DNA from: Treponema sp.
GTDB lineage: Bacteria; Spirochaetota; Spirochaetia; Treponematales; Breznakiellaceae
NCBI GenBank assembly: GCA_009786455.1
Contig: WQTD01000015.1
Location: forward strand, 1-59,454
Reading direction: 5' to 3'
DNA: 59,454 bases
Numbering within the stretch: position 1 is the stretch's first letter; every line of letters starts with the position of its first letter. The translations under genes and the position numbers were made by a program. Positions 18,601-24,712 of the stretch are shown one piece after another. Under the pieces are notes generated by a model. It was not told the origin of the DNA. It saw only the letters and a program-made list of their open reading frames with translations, and searched no databases.

Positions 18601-20780
18601 TTTGTAATTCTCGCGAGCGCTTTATTTAATTTTTTGGAATATTCATACGAGAACGCAGTTTCCTGTTCAATTTTTTTAAGCTTTGAAATATTATGTGATA
18701 TGCCGATAAGTCCTACTACCGCGCCGTTTAGCATAAGAGGCACTTTTGTTGTTTCATAAAGGGGGTTTGTTCCGTCGGGGTTTGGAATGTTTTCTTCAAC
18801 TGTAGTTATGCAATTTTCATATATTGCTTTTGCGTCATGTTTCATATGATAGTTCGCGATTTCAGCCGGTATATTAAGAACATCAGAATCGGTTTTTTCG
18901 ATCATGTCTTCCATGCACTTGTCGAAATTTTTCAAAAACGCTTTGTTGCAGCTCTTGTATTTTAAATTCAAATCCTTTGTAAAAATAAGATCGGGAATGG
19001 AATCAAATAAAGTAGTAAGGGTCGCGGTTTGAAGCGCGAGTTCATCAGTGCGTTTTTGAACAAGTATTTCCAGATTCTTGCCCGTCATTCGGCTTCTGAC
19101 AAAAAAAACTACTATTAAAATCAGCACAATCATAAAAAGCAATGATAAACCCATAAATAACGGACGCTGCGCTTCCATAACCTTGTTCCGGTAATCGTAG
19201 GTTCTTCTCATCCAGTGATCCGAGATGTTTTTGGTGTCTATGTTGACAAGCGCTTTGTCAATAATGGAGCAAAGAATTTCCTCGTTATTGTTAAGACCGA
19301 ACTGAATATCCATCGCGTAATCGAACACAATATTGGTTTTATAATCGGGAAGCTCCAAATAATGAGTCAGATACAAAAGTCTTCTTTGATTTGCCATAAC
19401 CATGTCAACTTCTCCGCGCATCATCGCGGCAAACGCTTCTTCAACACTCTCGTACTCAAAAGTCTTTGTGTGACCGGGGAACCATTTATTAAAAACCTCG
19501 GCATATGCGGTATTTCTGGCTAATCCCACCCTGACGTATAAAACTTCATTGAGTTTTATGTCTGGAAAATCAATATGGGAAATTAGCGCCTGAAAGTCGG
19601 TTATATACGCCGACCCCGGCCATAAAAACTGATCCGCGCGATCATGCGGCTGGGTCAGTTCAGTTACCAAAGTTACTTCTCCCCTCTTCAGCATTTCAGA
19701 TATTTGCGGCCATTGAGTATGTTCATCATTAACGCGGTTAAAATTTAACCCCGTTAGATGCGATATTTCATCAAGTATATCCAGAGAAACTCCGCGCCAT
19801 TTTTTTTCCCGCGCGTCATAAAAAGAGCCCGGGTAATTGCCGGGGTCTACGCCAATCGGCACTATGGGGTTATTGCGGATATATTCGCGTTCTTCCTGCG
19901 TTAGCTGCATTTTCACCTTGTGCTGCATGTATTCGGTGTTCGACCGGTTATACAGCGTTGTCAGATAATGCAGGCTGCCTTCGGTTTGCAGTATCTTTTC
20001 CACTACCGAGATGATTGGTTCAAGAGCGGGATTTTGAGTCGACAAAGAAACCGGGCGGTAGATCAACGGGTAAAAATAAAATGCGCTCACGTCGCTGTAT
20101 TCAATAAAATTTATCTCTGAGGTGCCGGTATAATAGAAGGCGTCGATTTTACCGCTTTTGAGCGCGTCGTAAACGAGGCTGACATCATCCAGTATAACAG
20201 ACTCAAAGGTACCAGGATCAAGCTCTGAAGAAACGGTCAGTATTGTGGCAGTGCCTTGAATGAAGCCGCAACGGATTGGGCGATCCTTGTTTATTTCATC
20301 AAGAGGCTTGACGCCTGAAAGGCGGAAATATTTTAACGGACGCATGGCGATAGCGCTGGTCATGCGGTAAATTTCAAGCCGCTCTTCCCTTGCCGTTAAT
20401 TCGCCTGTGAAAGAAATTTCTCCCGTTTCAAGACCGGATAGCAAATCATTCCATTCATACAGCGCAGGCTTGAAGGTGATGCCGAAAATCTCTGTCAGCC
20501 ATTCACAGAACAGGGCGGTAAATCCCCTTATATCACCGCTTTTATCTCTAAACGCTTCTGTACTAAGAGGCATCCCGTAAATAAGCGTATCGTTACTTTC
20601 ACGGATTTTAACGATGACGTTTTTTTCTTCCTGTGTTACACCGGGAATTTCGTTATACGAAGAAAATAAATATCGGTTGGAAATTAGACCCGAATCCGGA
20701 GCGGAGCATCCAAAAAAAAGCACAGACAACATGATTATAGGAAAGAAATAGCTTTTTGAATCGATGAACTCTTTTTTCAT
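15612..20780 (-). CDS. BvgS-type hybrid histidine kinase with two solute-binding domains
   Basis: A 1722-residue sensor. A signal peptide with lipobox-like 'LFFGC' (Cys25) leads to two periplasmic SBP_bac_3 (amino-acid-binding-like) domains (about 45-270 and 300-530), one membrane helix (about 540-562), a PAS domain ('LFDSIPDLIFTKDLNLKYKS'), a GAF-like region, HisKA ('NMSHEIRTPMN', His907), HATPase ('LLSNAVKYTDEG', 'GTGLGLTITKRLV'), a receiver (Asp1235 in 'IIFMDHMMPEMDG') and two Hpt domains (His1381 in 'TTVHGIKSS', His1585 in 'KVHGIKGTS'). The phosphorelay His-Asp-His is thus in one chain, with an extra Hpt. Start: ATG at 20780 has 'agggtgg' eight bases upstream; a GTG four codons earlier is less likely. 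The two-receiver protein overlaps its 3' end. The ligand is unknown, perhaps an amino acid or similar small polar solute. Confidence 0.95.
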   Translation of the reverse strand: MKKEFIDSKSYFFPIIMLSVLFFGCSAPDSGLISNRYLFSSYNEIPGVTQEEKNVIVKIRESNDTLIYGMPLSTEAFRDKSGDIRGFTALFCEWLTEIFGITFKPALYEWNDLLSGLETGEISFTGELTAREERLEIYRMTSAIAMRPLKYFRLSGVKPLDEINKDRPIRCGFIQGTATILTVSSELDPGTFESVILDDVSLVYDALKSGKIDAFYYTGTSEINFIEYSDVSAFYFYPLIYRPVSLSTQNPALEPIISVVEKILQTEGSLHYLTTLYNRSNTEYMQHKVKMQLTQEEREYIRNNPIVPIGVDPGNYPGSFYDAREKKWRGVSLDILDEISHLTGLNFNRVNDEHTQWPQISEMLKRGEVTLVTELTQPHDRADQFLWPGSAYITDFQALISHIDFPDIKLNEVLYVRVGLARNTAYAEVFNKWFPGHTKTFEYESVEEAFAAMMRGEVDMVMANQRRLLYLTHYLELPDYKTNIVFDYAMDIQFGLNNNEEILCSIIDKALVNIDTKNISDHWMRRTYDYRNKVMEAQRPLFMGLSLLFMIVLILIVVFFVRSRMTGKNLEILVQKRTDELALQTATLTTLFDSIPDLIFTKDLNLKYKSCNKAFLKNFDKCMEDMIEKTDSDVLNIPAEIANYHMKHDAKAIYENCITTVEENIPNPDGTNPLYETTKVPLMLNGAVVGLIGISHNISKLKKIEQETAFSYEYSKKLNKALARITKSPTISAGVLKDASDIVAQEGSAALSAHRVSIWSYLNNEDILNCISSYDMFANNWDFSETFELTNHKEYLNLLKSERLIIMNNIDECKLITDSFSGYDYLCAALDAPIRVDGQLAGVVCVEQWICDDYPEKREWTMEEQNFASSLADLMALAVSGSERYKAHETAQLANSAKSSFLANMSHEIRTPMNAILGVTELLISNDQLPADIQEGLDKIYSSCDLLLGIINDILDFSKIEAGKLDIMSSSYKVASMINDSVQLNIMRVESKPIEFELKVDENIPANLIGDSLRIKQILNNLLSNAVKYTDEGKVTLSVSTEPIPLISHLPDHSMNNQVKWIGHDKEGITLILSVRDTGSGMTKEQLDKLFVEYTRFNIRKNLTVEGTGLGLTITKRLVDLMDGNISVESEPDKGTLFIVKLPQEIKNRETIGSDVADSLRQFRINFMAKKVRNKIVRDPMPYGSILVVDDVETNIYVAVGLIKLYRLQIDTAMSGQMAINKIKEGKIYDIIFMDHMMPEMDGLEAARYIRDLGYSAPIIALTANAVSGQADMFLKNGFNDFISKPIDIRQMNTILNKYVRDKQPNEVIEAARRQNKSSAPAGCAVTENNTGIDSILMESFIRDAYKALALLEGLVYQADAAQKNGFENEDTLKKFITTVHGIKSSLSNIGEKELSKAAYMLEMGGREENIELLKELTPEFLDKLRQLSDQLESKREAAADRAYADDDDIDDLRSRMAAIRELCADYDRKGALDSINEIRSCSRETRVVLDRITEHMIRSEFEEAEAEANEYAEMLHETCASSAWLLDKKIDGLDIVKGLERYEDDEKQYLQILRSYTSSVRSLLEEIEKEPDEETIRNYEIKVHGIKGTSIDVGAEQIGKNAKELEEAAKTGDFEYIHERHKTFLANAWKLIFDLEKMFDDLDTENPKPLKDLPDMETLRQFLAACMNYDIEKADKAMAEIEKYKYEADDGLTAWLRHNIDRSNFKEIIEKLESYNNERAG

Positions 20781-20947
20781 CGCGAATACCACCCTGAATT
20801 GTGTATTACATTATCGCAAATACTACCCAATTATTAAATTTTTTTAGTTTTTTTTCAAGAAAAATGTTATAATGTCAAGGAATTTCCAATTAGATTGAAA
20901 AATCCTCTATAAAATATTTAAATTATATAAAACTTGTATAATTTTAT

Positions 20948-21094
20948 TTAACAAATTCCTGTTCCGTCCCAGCGTTCATGAAGGAAAACGGCAATTACTT
21001 TTGCGTTTTCCAGGAATTCCGCGTCTCCTGTTCGTTCTATGGCTTTGTCAATAATACGTTCGCCTTTTATTGCATGTGTTTGTGGATCAATTCG
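20948..21094 (-). pseudogene. Remnant of an HD-GYP phosphodiesterase gene
   Basis: A leftward reading frame encodes about 48 residues that read as the middle of an HD-GYP domain: 'DPQTHAIKGERIIDK' followed by 'FLENAKVIAVFLHERW' and then 'DGTGIC' before a stop. In intact proteins the end would read HHExWDGTGYP and continue for about 100 residues. Here the first histidine is lost, GYP has become GIC and stop, and no receiver or HD part is present upstream. It is a decayed fragment of a c-di-GMP phosphodiesterase-type gene. The surrounding 20781-21251 holds no other gene; only AT-rich sequence, this fragment and a hairpin repeat are seen. Confidence 0.6.
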
Positions 21095-21179
21095 TTTATC
21101 TATAAATGATTTTTTATGCGGTTTAACAGTACCGGTTTTGGAAACGGCTTTAAAATAAAATCCACAGCAGAAACAAACG

Positions 21180-21213
21180 AGGCTTTTCCAAAACTGAAGT
21201 TTTGAAAAAGCCT
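21180..21213. repeat. Hairpin repeat copy A (terminator-like)
   Basis: Sixteen-base arms (21180-21195 and 21198-21213) with one mismatch and a two-base loop. Core 'cttttccaaaact'. It is the first of at least six related hairpins in 21.2-24.7 kb. It lies 39 bases beyond the 3' end of tRNA-Pro in the direction of transcription and may terminate that transcript. Confidence 0.75.
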
Positions 21214-21251
21214 TAATGTTCAAATTTTTAACATCTGTAATTGGTGTGCAA

Positions 21252-21324
21252 TCGGGCAAGCCGGAGTCGAACCGGCGACCTCTTGGTCCCGAACCAAGCG
21301 CGCTACCATCTGCGCTACTGCCCG
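21252..21324 (-). tRNA. tRNA-Pro (anticodon CGG)
   Basis: A full cloverleaf of 73 nt is readable: acceptor CGGGCAG/TTGCCCG, D stem GCGC/GCGC, anticodon stem CTTGG/CCAAG around loop TTCGGGA (anticodon CGG, reads CCG), T stem GCCGG/CCGGC with loop TTCGACT, discriminator A. No CCA is encoded. A hairpin repeat lies downstream. Confidence 0.96.
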
Positions 21325-21331
21325 CTGTAGT

Positions 21332-21355
21332 AAAAAAAACCGCCCGTATGGACGG
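21332..21355 (-). terminator. Terminator between the two tRNA genes
   Basis: On the minus strand CCGTCC-ATAC-GGGCGG forms a six-pair stem (one G-U pair) followed directly by eight Ts. It is 19 bases downstream of tRNA-Asp and before tRNA-Pro, so the two tRNAs are probably transcribed largely separately. Confidence 0.8.
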
Positions 21356-21374
21356 CTGTTTGCAATTTTTTCTA

Positions 21375-21449
21375 CGGGAGCGACGGGGCTTGAACCCGCG
21401 ATCTCCGGCTTGACAGGCCAGCGTGATAAACCAGCTTCACTACGCCCCC
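21375..21449 (-). tRNA. tRNA-Asp (anticodon GUC)
   Basis: A 75-nt cloverleaf: acceptor GGGGGCG/CGCTCCC (one G-T pair), D stem GTGA/TCAC, anticodon stem CTGGC/GCCGG with loop CTGTCAA (anticodon GTC), variable AGATC, T stem GCGGG/CCCGT with loop TTCAAGC, discriminator G. CCA is not encoded. A Rho-independent terminator follows. Confidence 0.96.
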
Positions 21450-21496
21450 AACTTCTCAAAAGCTATCAAAAATTGAGAAATTAGTCAAGCTATTTA

Positions 21497-21534
21497 AGGC
21501 TGTTCCAAAACTTCAATTTTTGGAACAGCTGCCT
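21497..21534. repeat. Hairpin repeat copy B
   Basis: Perfect 11-base arms 'ctgttccaaaa' (21500-21510) and 'ttttggaacag' (21518-21528), flanked by outer aggc/gcct with a two-base bulge. This is the cleanest copy of the family. It lies upstream of the tRNA-Asp gene, pointing to either strand. Confidence 0.8.
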
Positions 21535-21568
21535 AAGATTTAACCATAAATACGCTTAATATTTGTAT

Positions 21569-21594
21569 AGCCTGATTTTTTGTTAAATCAGGCT
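21569..21594. terminator. Perfect 10-bp hairpin
   Basis: Arms 'agcctgattt' and 'aaatcaggct' are perfectly complementary around a six-base T-rich loop. It is not a member of the neighbouring hairpin family. A T-rich stretch begins some 20 bases later. It could end transcription entering from the left or act as an operator for the small ORF unit downstream. Confidence 0.45.
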
Positions 21595-21717
21595 GGTTTC
21601 AGGTAAATTAAAAATTTTTTACAAATTTTTCAAAATGATCAAAAAAGTTCATTAATAAATAACATATTTTGATATATTATCGTTAAGGAATTATTTTAGG
21701 CAAAGGAGGTAAAAAAA

Positions 21718-21801
21718 ATGACAATTTGGAATGTGAAAGTTTACCGTATCCCTTCAACTCATGATATGAGGAGAAAAAAGCCTAACTTAATATTTCCATG
21801 A
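21718..21801 (+). CDS. 27-residue peptide gene with consensus ribosome binding site
   Basis: A tiny ORF (ATG 21718, TGA 21799-21801) preceded by 'aaaggaggt' at ideal distance, the strongest Shine-Dalgarno in this part of the window. The peptide is cationic: it has an aromatic start with 'WNVKVYR', a central 'STHDMRRKK' and a C-terminal 'LIFP'. There is no hydrophobic signal segment, no Cys pair and no leader-type codon run, so it is neither an obvious lipopeptide nor a classical attenuation leader. A strong terminator follows 18 bases after the stop, and a stand-alone AraC-type DNA-binding protein comes next. An AT-rich tract with a TATATTAT -10-like element lies about 45 bases upstream. I do not recognise the family. 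Possible roles are a signalling or regulatory peptide, a small-protein partner of the regulator, or a translated leader controlling read-through. Confidence 0.6.
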   Translation: MTIWNVKVYRIPSTHDMRRKKPNLIFP

Positions 21802-21819
21802 TTTAAATCAGGGTTATTC

Positions 21820-21857
21820 AGCGGTTTAAGGCTTTACGCTTTAAACCGCTTTTTTTT
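21820..21857 (+). terminator. Strong intrinsic terminator after the peptide gene
   Basis: Thirteen-base arms (21820-21832 and 21838-21850, one G-U pair) with a five-base loop and eight Ts. The next gene's Shine-Dalgarno 'ggag' starts directly after the T-tract, so expression of the regulator from the peptide promoter requires read-through. Confidence 0.9.
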
Positions 21858-21867
21858 GGAGTAAAAA

Positions 21868-22218
21868 ATGTCACGAACATATAATTTATTGGAAAATGTA
21901 CTGGTTGAGATAGAGAACGGCATCAGCGAAGGAATTGACGCAAATACCATTGCAAAAAAGAATTCGCTGTCTGAAACCCATTTGCGAAGGCTGTTCAGAT
22001 TTACATACAGTCAAACTATCACAAAATATATCAGATCAAAAAAACTGAAAGCAAGTCTTGATGATTTATTAAAAACTGATCTGAATGTACTGGATATAGC
22101 GCTTAAGTATGGTTTTGAATATGAGCAGTCGTACATCAGGGCATTTAAACGCGAATATGGACTCACGCCCGGCTACCTGCGCAAATCAGGCAGAGCGGAC
22201 TCTCTTTTATGCTGCTGA
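21868..22218 (+). CDS. Stand-alone AraC-type HTH protein
   Basis: A 116-residue protein consisting almost only of the double helix-turn-helix DNA-binding domain of AraC/XylS regulators. HTH 1 is around 'IAKKNSLSETHLRRLFRF' (residues 31-48). HTH 2 is around 'VLDIALKYGFEYEQSYIRAF' (75-94), followed by the family C-terminal 'YGLTPGYLRKSG'. There is no effector-binding domain: the roughly 150-170 residues usually found before the HTH region are absent, and the N-terminus has its own start with 'ggag'. It either acts constitutively like MarA/SoxS-type proteins or takes its signal from a separate partner. The peptide gene immediately upstream is the obvious candidate partner (inference). The gene ends at a hairpin repeat shared with the convergent esterase. 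Confidence 0.85.
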   Translation: MSRTYNLLENVLVEIENGISEGIDANTIAKKNSLSETHLRRLFRFTYSQTITKYIRSKKLKASLDDLLKTDLNVLDIALKYGFEYEQSYIRAFKREYGLTPGYLRKSGRADSLLCC

Positions 22219-22235
22219 AAGAGGTATGATTTTAA

Positions 22236-22275
22236 TTGAGGCTGTTTCAAAATTCAGTTTTTGGAACAACCTCAA
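22236..22275. repeat. Hairpin repeat copy C (shared terminator)
   Basis: Arms starting 'ttgaggctgtttcaaaa' and ending with the near complement of it, around a short loop. It lies exactly between the convergent AraC-type gene (stop 22218) and the esterase gene (stop 22277), so it can serve as a bidirectional terminator. Confidence 0.8.
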
Positions 22276-22276
22276 T

Positions 22277-23107
22277 TCATTTAAGTTTTTCCCTGAAAAA
22301 ATCCGCTATTAAATCCCAGAACGGTTTTTGGAAAAATTGCGCGCCTGCGTGTCCTTCGCCTTTTATTCCATAAAATTGAACATCAATGTTACGGGCAGCC
22401 AGCGCGTCATATAACATTTCGCTCTGTTTAAAAGGCACTGTCATATCGTCAGTTCCGTGCAGGAGAAGGAATGGCGGCGCGTCCGCTGATACATATGTGA
22501 CAGGATTAATTGAATCGCAATAACGCTTGTCATCTAAATCTCCTGCAAAGAATGGAATCTGCAGCGAGTTTTCCTTCGCCATCCCGGCAATATCACAGGG
22601 AGGGTACCAGCAGCATGCTGCCTGCACGCCGCTTGAGTAGTCCAGATAATTGCCCGCTTCAAATTCACTTTTACAGGCGAGAGCAGTCATTGCCACAAGG
22701 TATCCTCCCGCTGACTCTCCCATTACGCCGAATTTATTTGTGTTTATTGAATAGCGTTTCGCGTGAGCGCGCAGGTAACGGATTGCCGCTTTGATGTCGA
22801 GTAATGCGCCGGGGAAAGGAGCTTCGTGTCCAAGGCGGTAATCTGCGCTGGCAACTACGAAGCCGCGGCGGGCAAGATCGGACAGATATGGAATATGCGC
22901 GCCTTTGTTCATTTGCATCCAGTAGCCGCCGCAGATCCAGACAATACAGGGGAACTGTTTATCTTCAGCCTGAGGATATATAATATCCATTCGCAGGTCG
23001 CGTGTTACATGCCCGTACCAGGCATCCTCCTGCGCATATGTTACTTCTTCGTCCAAAAAATAAACCGGCTCTTTTACTTTAAATGAAATTATTTTCTTTT
23101 TAGCCAT
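22277..23107 (-). CDS. Alpha/beta-hydrolase esterase (BD-FAE/Aes-like)
   Basis: A 276-residue cytoplasmic serine hydrolase. The nucleophile elbow is 'GESAGG' (Ser132), the acid is in 'HGTDDMTVP' near residue 218 and the His in 'GEGHAGAQ' near 252. The oxyanion-hole segment reads 'CGGYW' in place of the usual HGGGW. This architecture is common among acetyl-xylan, feruloyl and short-chain acyl esterases that deacylate sugars or aryl esters; the substrate is unknown. Start: ATG at 23107 has 'aagg' about nine bases upstream; an in-frame ATG at 23116 would sit directly on that site. Neighbours are a hexokinase on the same strand and a lone regulator on the other, suggesting carbohydrate use. No signal peptide is present. 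Confidence 0.88.
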   Translation of the reverse strand: MAKKKIISFKVKEPVYFLDEEVTYAQEDAWYGHVTRDLRMDIIYPQAEDKQFPCIVWICGGYWMQMNKGAHIPYLSDLARRGFVVASADYRLGHEAPFPGALLDIKAAIRYLRAHAKRYSINTNKFGVMGESAGGYLVAMTALACKSEFEAGNYLDYSSGVQAACCWYPPCDIAGMAKENSLQIPFFAGDLDDKRYCDSINPVTYVSADAPPFLLLHGTDDMTVPFKQSEMLYDALAARNIDVQFYGIKGEGHAGAQFFQKPFWDLIADFFREKLK

Positions 23108-23150
23108 AAAATCCATCCTTAATTCATATTACAGCCAGGAACTATAAAAA

Positions 23151-23180
23151 GCCATTTTAAAATTTCAATTTTTGAACAGT
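23151..23180. repeat. Hairpin repeat copy D (degenerate)
   Basis: The core 'aaaatttcaatttttgaaca' is recognisably the centre of copy B, but the left arm has decayed, so only a weak stem remains. It lies just downstream of the hexokinase stop. Confidence 0.4.
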
Positions 23181-23189
23181 TTGATTCGA

Positions 23190-24542
23190 TTATTTCCTGC
23201 TAAGCGCGGCGACTGCGGCTCCGAAAAGGCTTGCCTGCTCGACAGGAGAGATGATATACGGACGCGGCTTATCATTAATCAGCATTTGATGAAGATGCGA
23301 CTCAAGAGCGCGGCGCATGCCTTTGTATATCATAAAGGTTGTGCCTTCCACCGCGATGCGGACGGGCGAGAACGGTTCGTATCCCGCGTTCAGCTTTTTT
23401 ACAGTAGCAGCTAACACACCGGCGGAGAAAATCGCGCCGCGTTCTGTTACAAGCGAAGTGATATACTGTACCGAAGCGAATGCGTCTTTTTCATCTCTGT
23501 CAAAAAGAGAGCCCAGAGGACCTTCAGCCTTAAGCGGAGAATGGCAGAATTCATTCAGATATCTTGTTTTAAAATCTGTAATGGATAAAAATTCATCCGA
23601 TTTTCTGAAAGTTAAAACTTTATCTTTTATTGCCTGTTTTAAAATGTGAAATGTCAGCGGACCAAGATATGCGCCTGCGGACACTTTTTCCAGAAGATAG
23701 ACGCCTGGATTTTTCGTGGTACTGTCATATTCCCTGTCAAGCTGACCAAGGCAGCGAATACTGAAGTTTCCTGTTTCACAAACAACAATCTGCGCTGAAG
23801 CTGAATTAAATCCTATTTTGGGAATATTTGTTTCCGTGTATGCGGTGTTAAATCCTGTTCCCAGAATAAAACCGATGACGGGAGCACCGCTGACTCCAAA
23901 ATCGTTGCGTGTGCGCTTTTCTTCTCCGTCAGGTGAAATTGTCGCAAGTCCTGACAGCAATGTGGCGACAGTGTCATTTAACATAACAATCGGACCGTCG
24001 TAAACGCAGCCTTTTGACGCAAGAGAGGCGCGTAGTTCCCTGCCGATTGCCTTTCCAATAACATCAGGAGCGTCAACTTCCTTGCTGAAAGCAAGAAGAA
24101 TTCCATCGGCGTCTTTTGTTATTTCCATTGGGTAGGAGAATGTAAAGCCGATTCCTTCAACTTTTGTTTCCTTTAAAAGCGGAAGAGCGGCATCGGCAAT
24201 TGTGTTGAAAAATTCTTTTGCGCTTACAGGACCGCCGGTTCCGGGCATTGGAGTCTTCCTTGTTCCATACGCGGAAGCTTCGCCGTTTTCGTTAAACTGA
24301 ACAAGACTTGTTCTCAGGTTTGTACCGCCTGCATCAAGAGCGAGAACGGTTTTTTCCGGAGGAATGTCTGTAACCGGGGTAATATAAGACGGGATCATTT
24401 GGAGGCTTGAGGGAACTCCCCGCAGCCCCCTTTCCATATCAATTAAAACATCTTTGACTAAAGCATCAGGATTGATGCTGTCATAATGAAAACCGTAAAA
24501 CCGCGCAAAATCGGATAATTCATCTGCGTTGAATTTCTGCAT
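23190..24542 (-). CDS. hxk: Hexokinase (eukaryote-like fold family)
   Basis: Phosphorylates glucose or related hexoses with ATP as the first step of glycolysis. The 450-residue product is the long, two-lobe hexokinase of the eukaryotic PF00349/PF03727 kind used by treponemes, not a short ROK glucokinase. Phosphate loop 1 is 'LALDAGGTNLRTSLV' near residue 67, the sugar-binding segment includes 'GFTFSYPME' near 127 and catalytic-Asp region 'VMLNDTVATLLSG' near 185, and the adenosine motif is 'VAVEGTTFMIYKGM' near 400. The ribosome binding site is 'ggagg' four bases before ATG, similar to that of the BMP lipoprotein gene. Hairpin repeats flank it on both sides, so it is probably a single-gene transcript. 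Confidence 0.93.
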   Translation of the reverse strand: MQKFNADELSDFARFYGFHYDSINPDALVKDVLIDMERGLRGVPSSLQMIPSYITPVTDIPPEKTVLALDAGGTNLRTSLVQFNENGEASAYGTRKTPMPGTGGPVSAKEFFNTIADAALPLLKETKVEGIGFTFSYPMEITKDADGILLAFSKEVDAPDVIGKAIGRELRASLASKGCVYDGPIVMLNDTVATLLSGLATISPDGEEKRTRNDFGVSGAPVIGFILGTGFNTAYTETNIPKIGFNSASAQIVVCETGNFSIRCLGQLDREYDSTTKNPGVYLLEKVSAGAYLGPLTFHILKQAIKDKVLTFRKSDEFLSITDFKTRYLNEFCHSPLKAEGPLGSLFDRDEKDAFASVQYITSLVTERGAIFSAGVLAATVKKLNAGYEPFSPVRIAVEGTTFMIYKGMRRALESHLHQMLINDKPRPYIISPVEQASLFGAAVAALSRK

Positions 24543-24588
24543 AATTCCTCCGTTTGTTTATTATAACATCAATATATTAAATTAATCG

Positions 24589-24625
24589 AGCCTTTTCCAA
24601 AACTCGGTTAGTTTCGGAAAAGGCT
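24589..24625. repeat. Hairpin repeat copy E
   Basis: Sixteen-base arms 'agccttttccaaaact' and near complement with one mismatch and a five-base loop. It is the first of three hairpins in the 170-bp gap between addA and hxk. Confidence 0.8.
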
Positions 24626-24629
24626 TTAG

Positions 24630-24655
24630 AAAAACCGTCTTAAAAGACAGTTTTT
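24630..24655. terminator. Hairpin between repeat copies E and F
   Basis: Arms 'aaaaaccgtctt' and 'aagacagttttt' with one mismatch and a two-base loop; A-rich on one flank and T-rich on the other, so it could terminate in both directions. Unrelated in sequence to the hairpins on either side. Confidence 0.55.
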
Positions 24656-24673
24656 CATTTAAATCTTAAGGAA

Positions 24674-24704
24674 GCTTTTCCAAAACTTCAGTTTTTAGAA
24701 AAGC
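24674..24704. repeat. Hairpin repeat copy F (addA terminator?)
   Basis: Core 'gcttttccaaaacttcag' with a near-complementary right arm carrying one mismatch or bulge. It begins nine bases after the leftward addA stop, the same gene-end placement as copies A and C. Confidence 0.7.
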
Positions 24705-24712
24705 CTCAATCA

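Noticed and set aside
20868-20880. Promoter 'tgttataatgtcaag' upstream of the hybrid kinase
   Set aside because: The TATAAT faces the plus strand where no gene follows, and the matching minus-strand TTGACA has no -10 at proper distance.
20948-21259. A 103-codon ORF taken as an intact gene
   Set aside because: Its first half reads through a hairpin repeat and into tRNA-Pro; only the last 48 codons resemble a protein family, and they are degenerate.
21220-21459. ORFs covering the tRNA region
   Set aside because: They coincide with two complete tRNA cloverleaves and a terminator.
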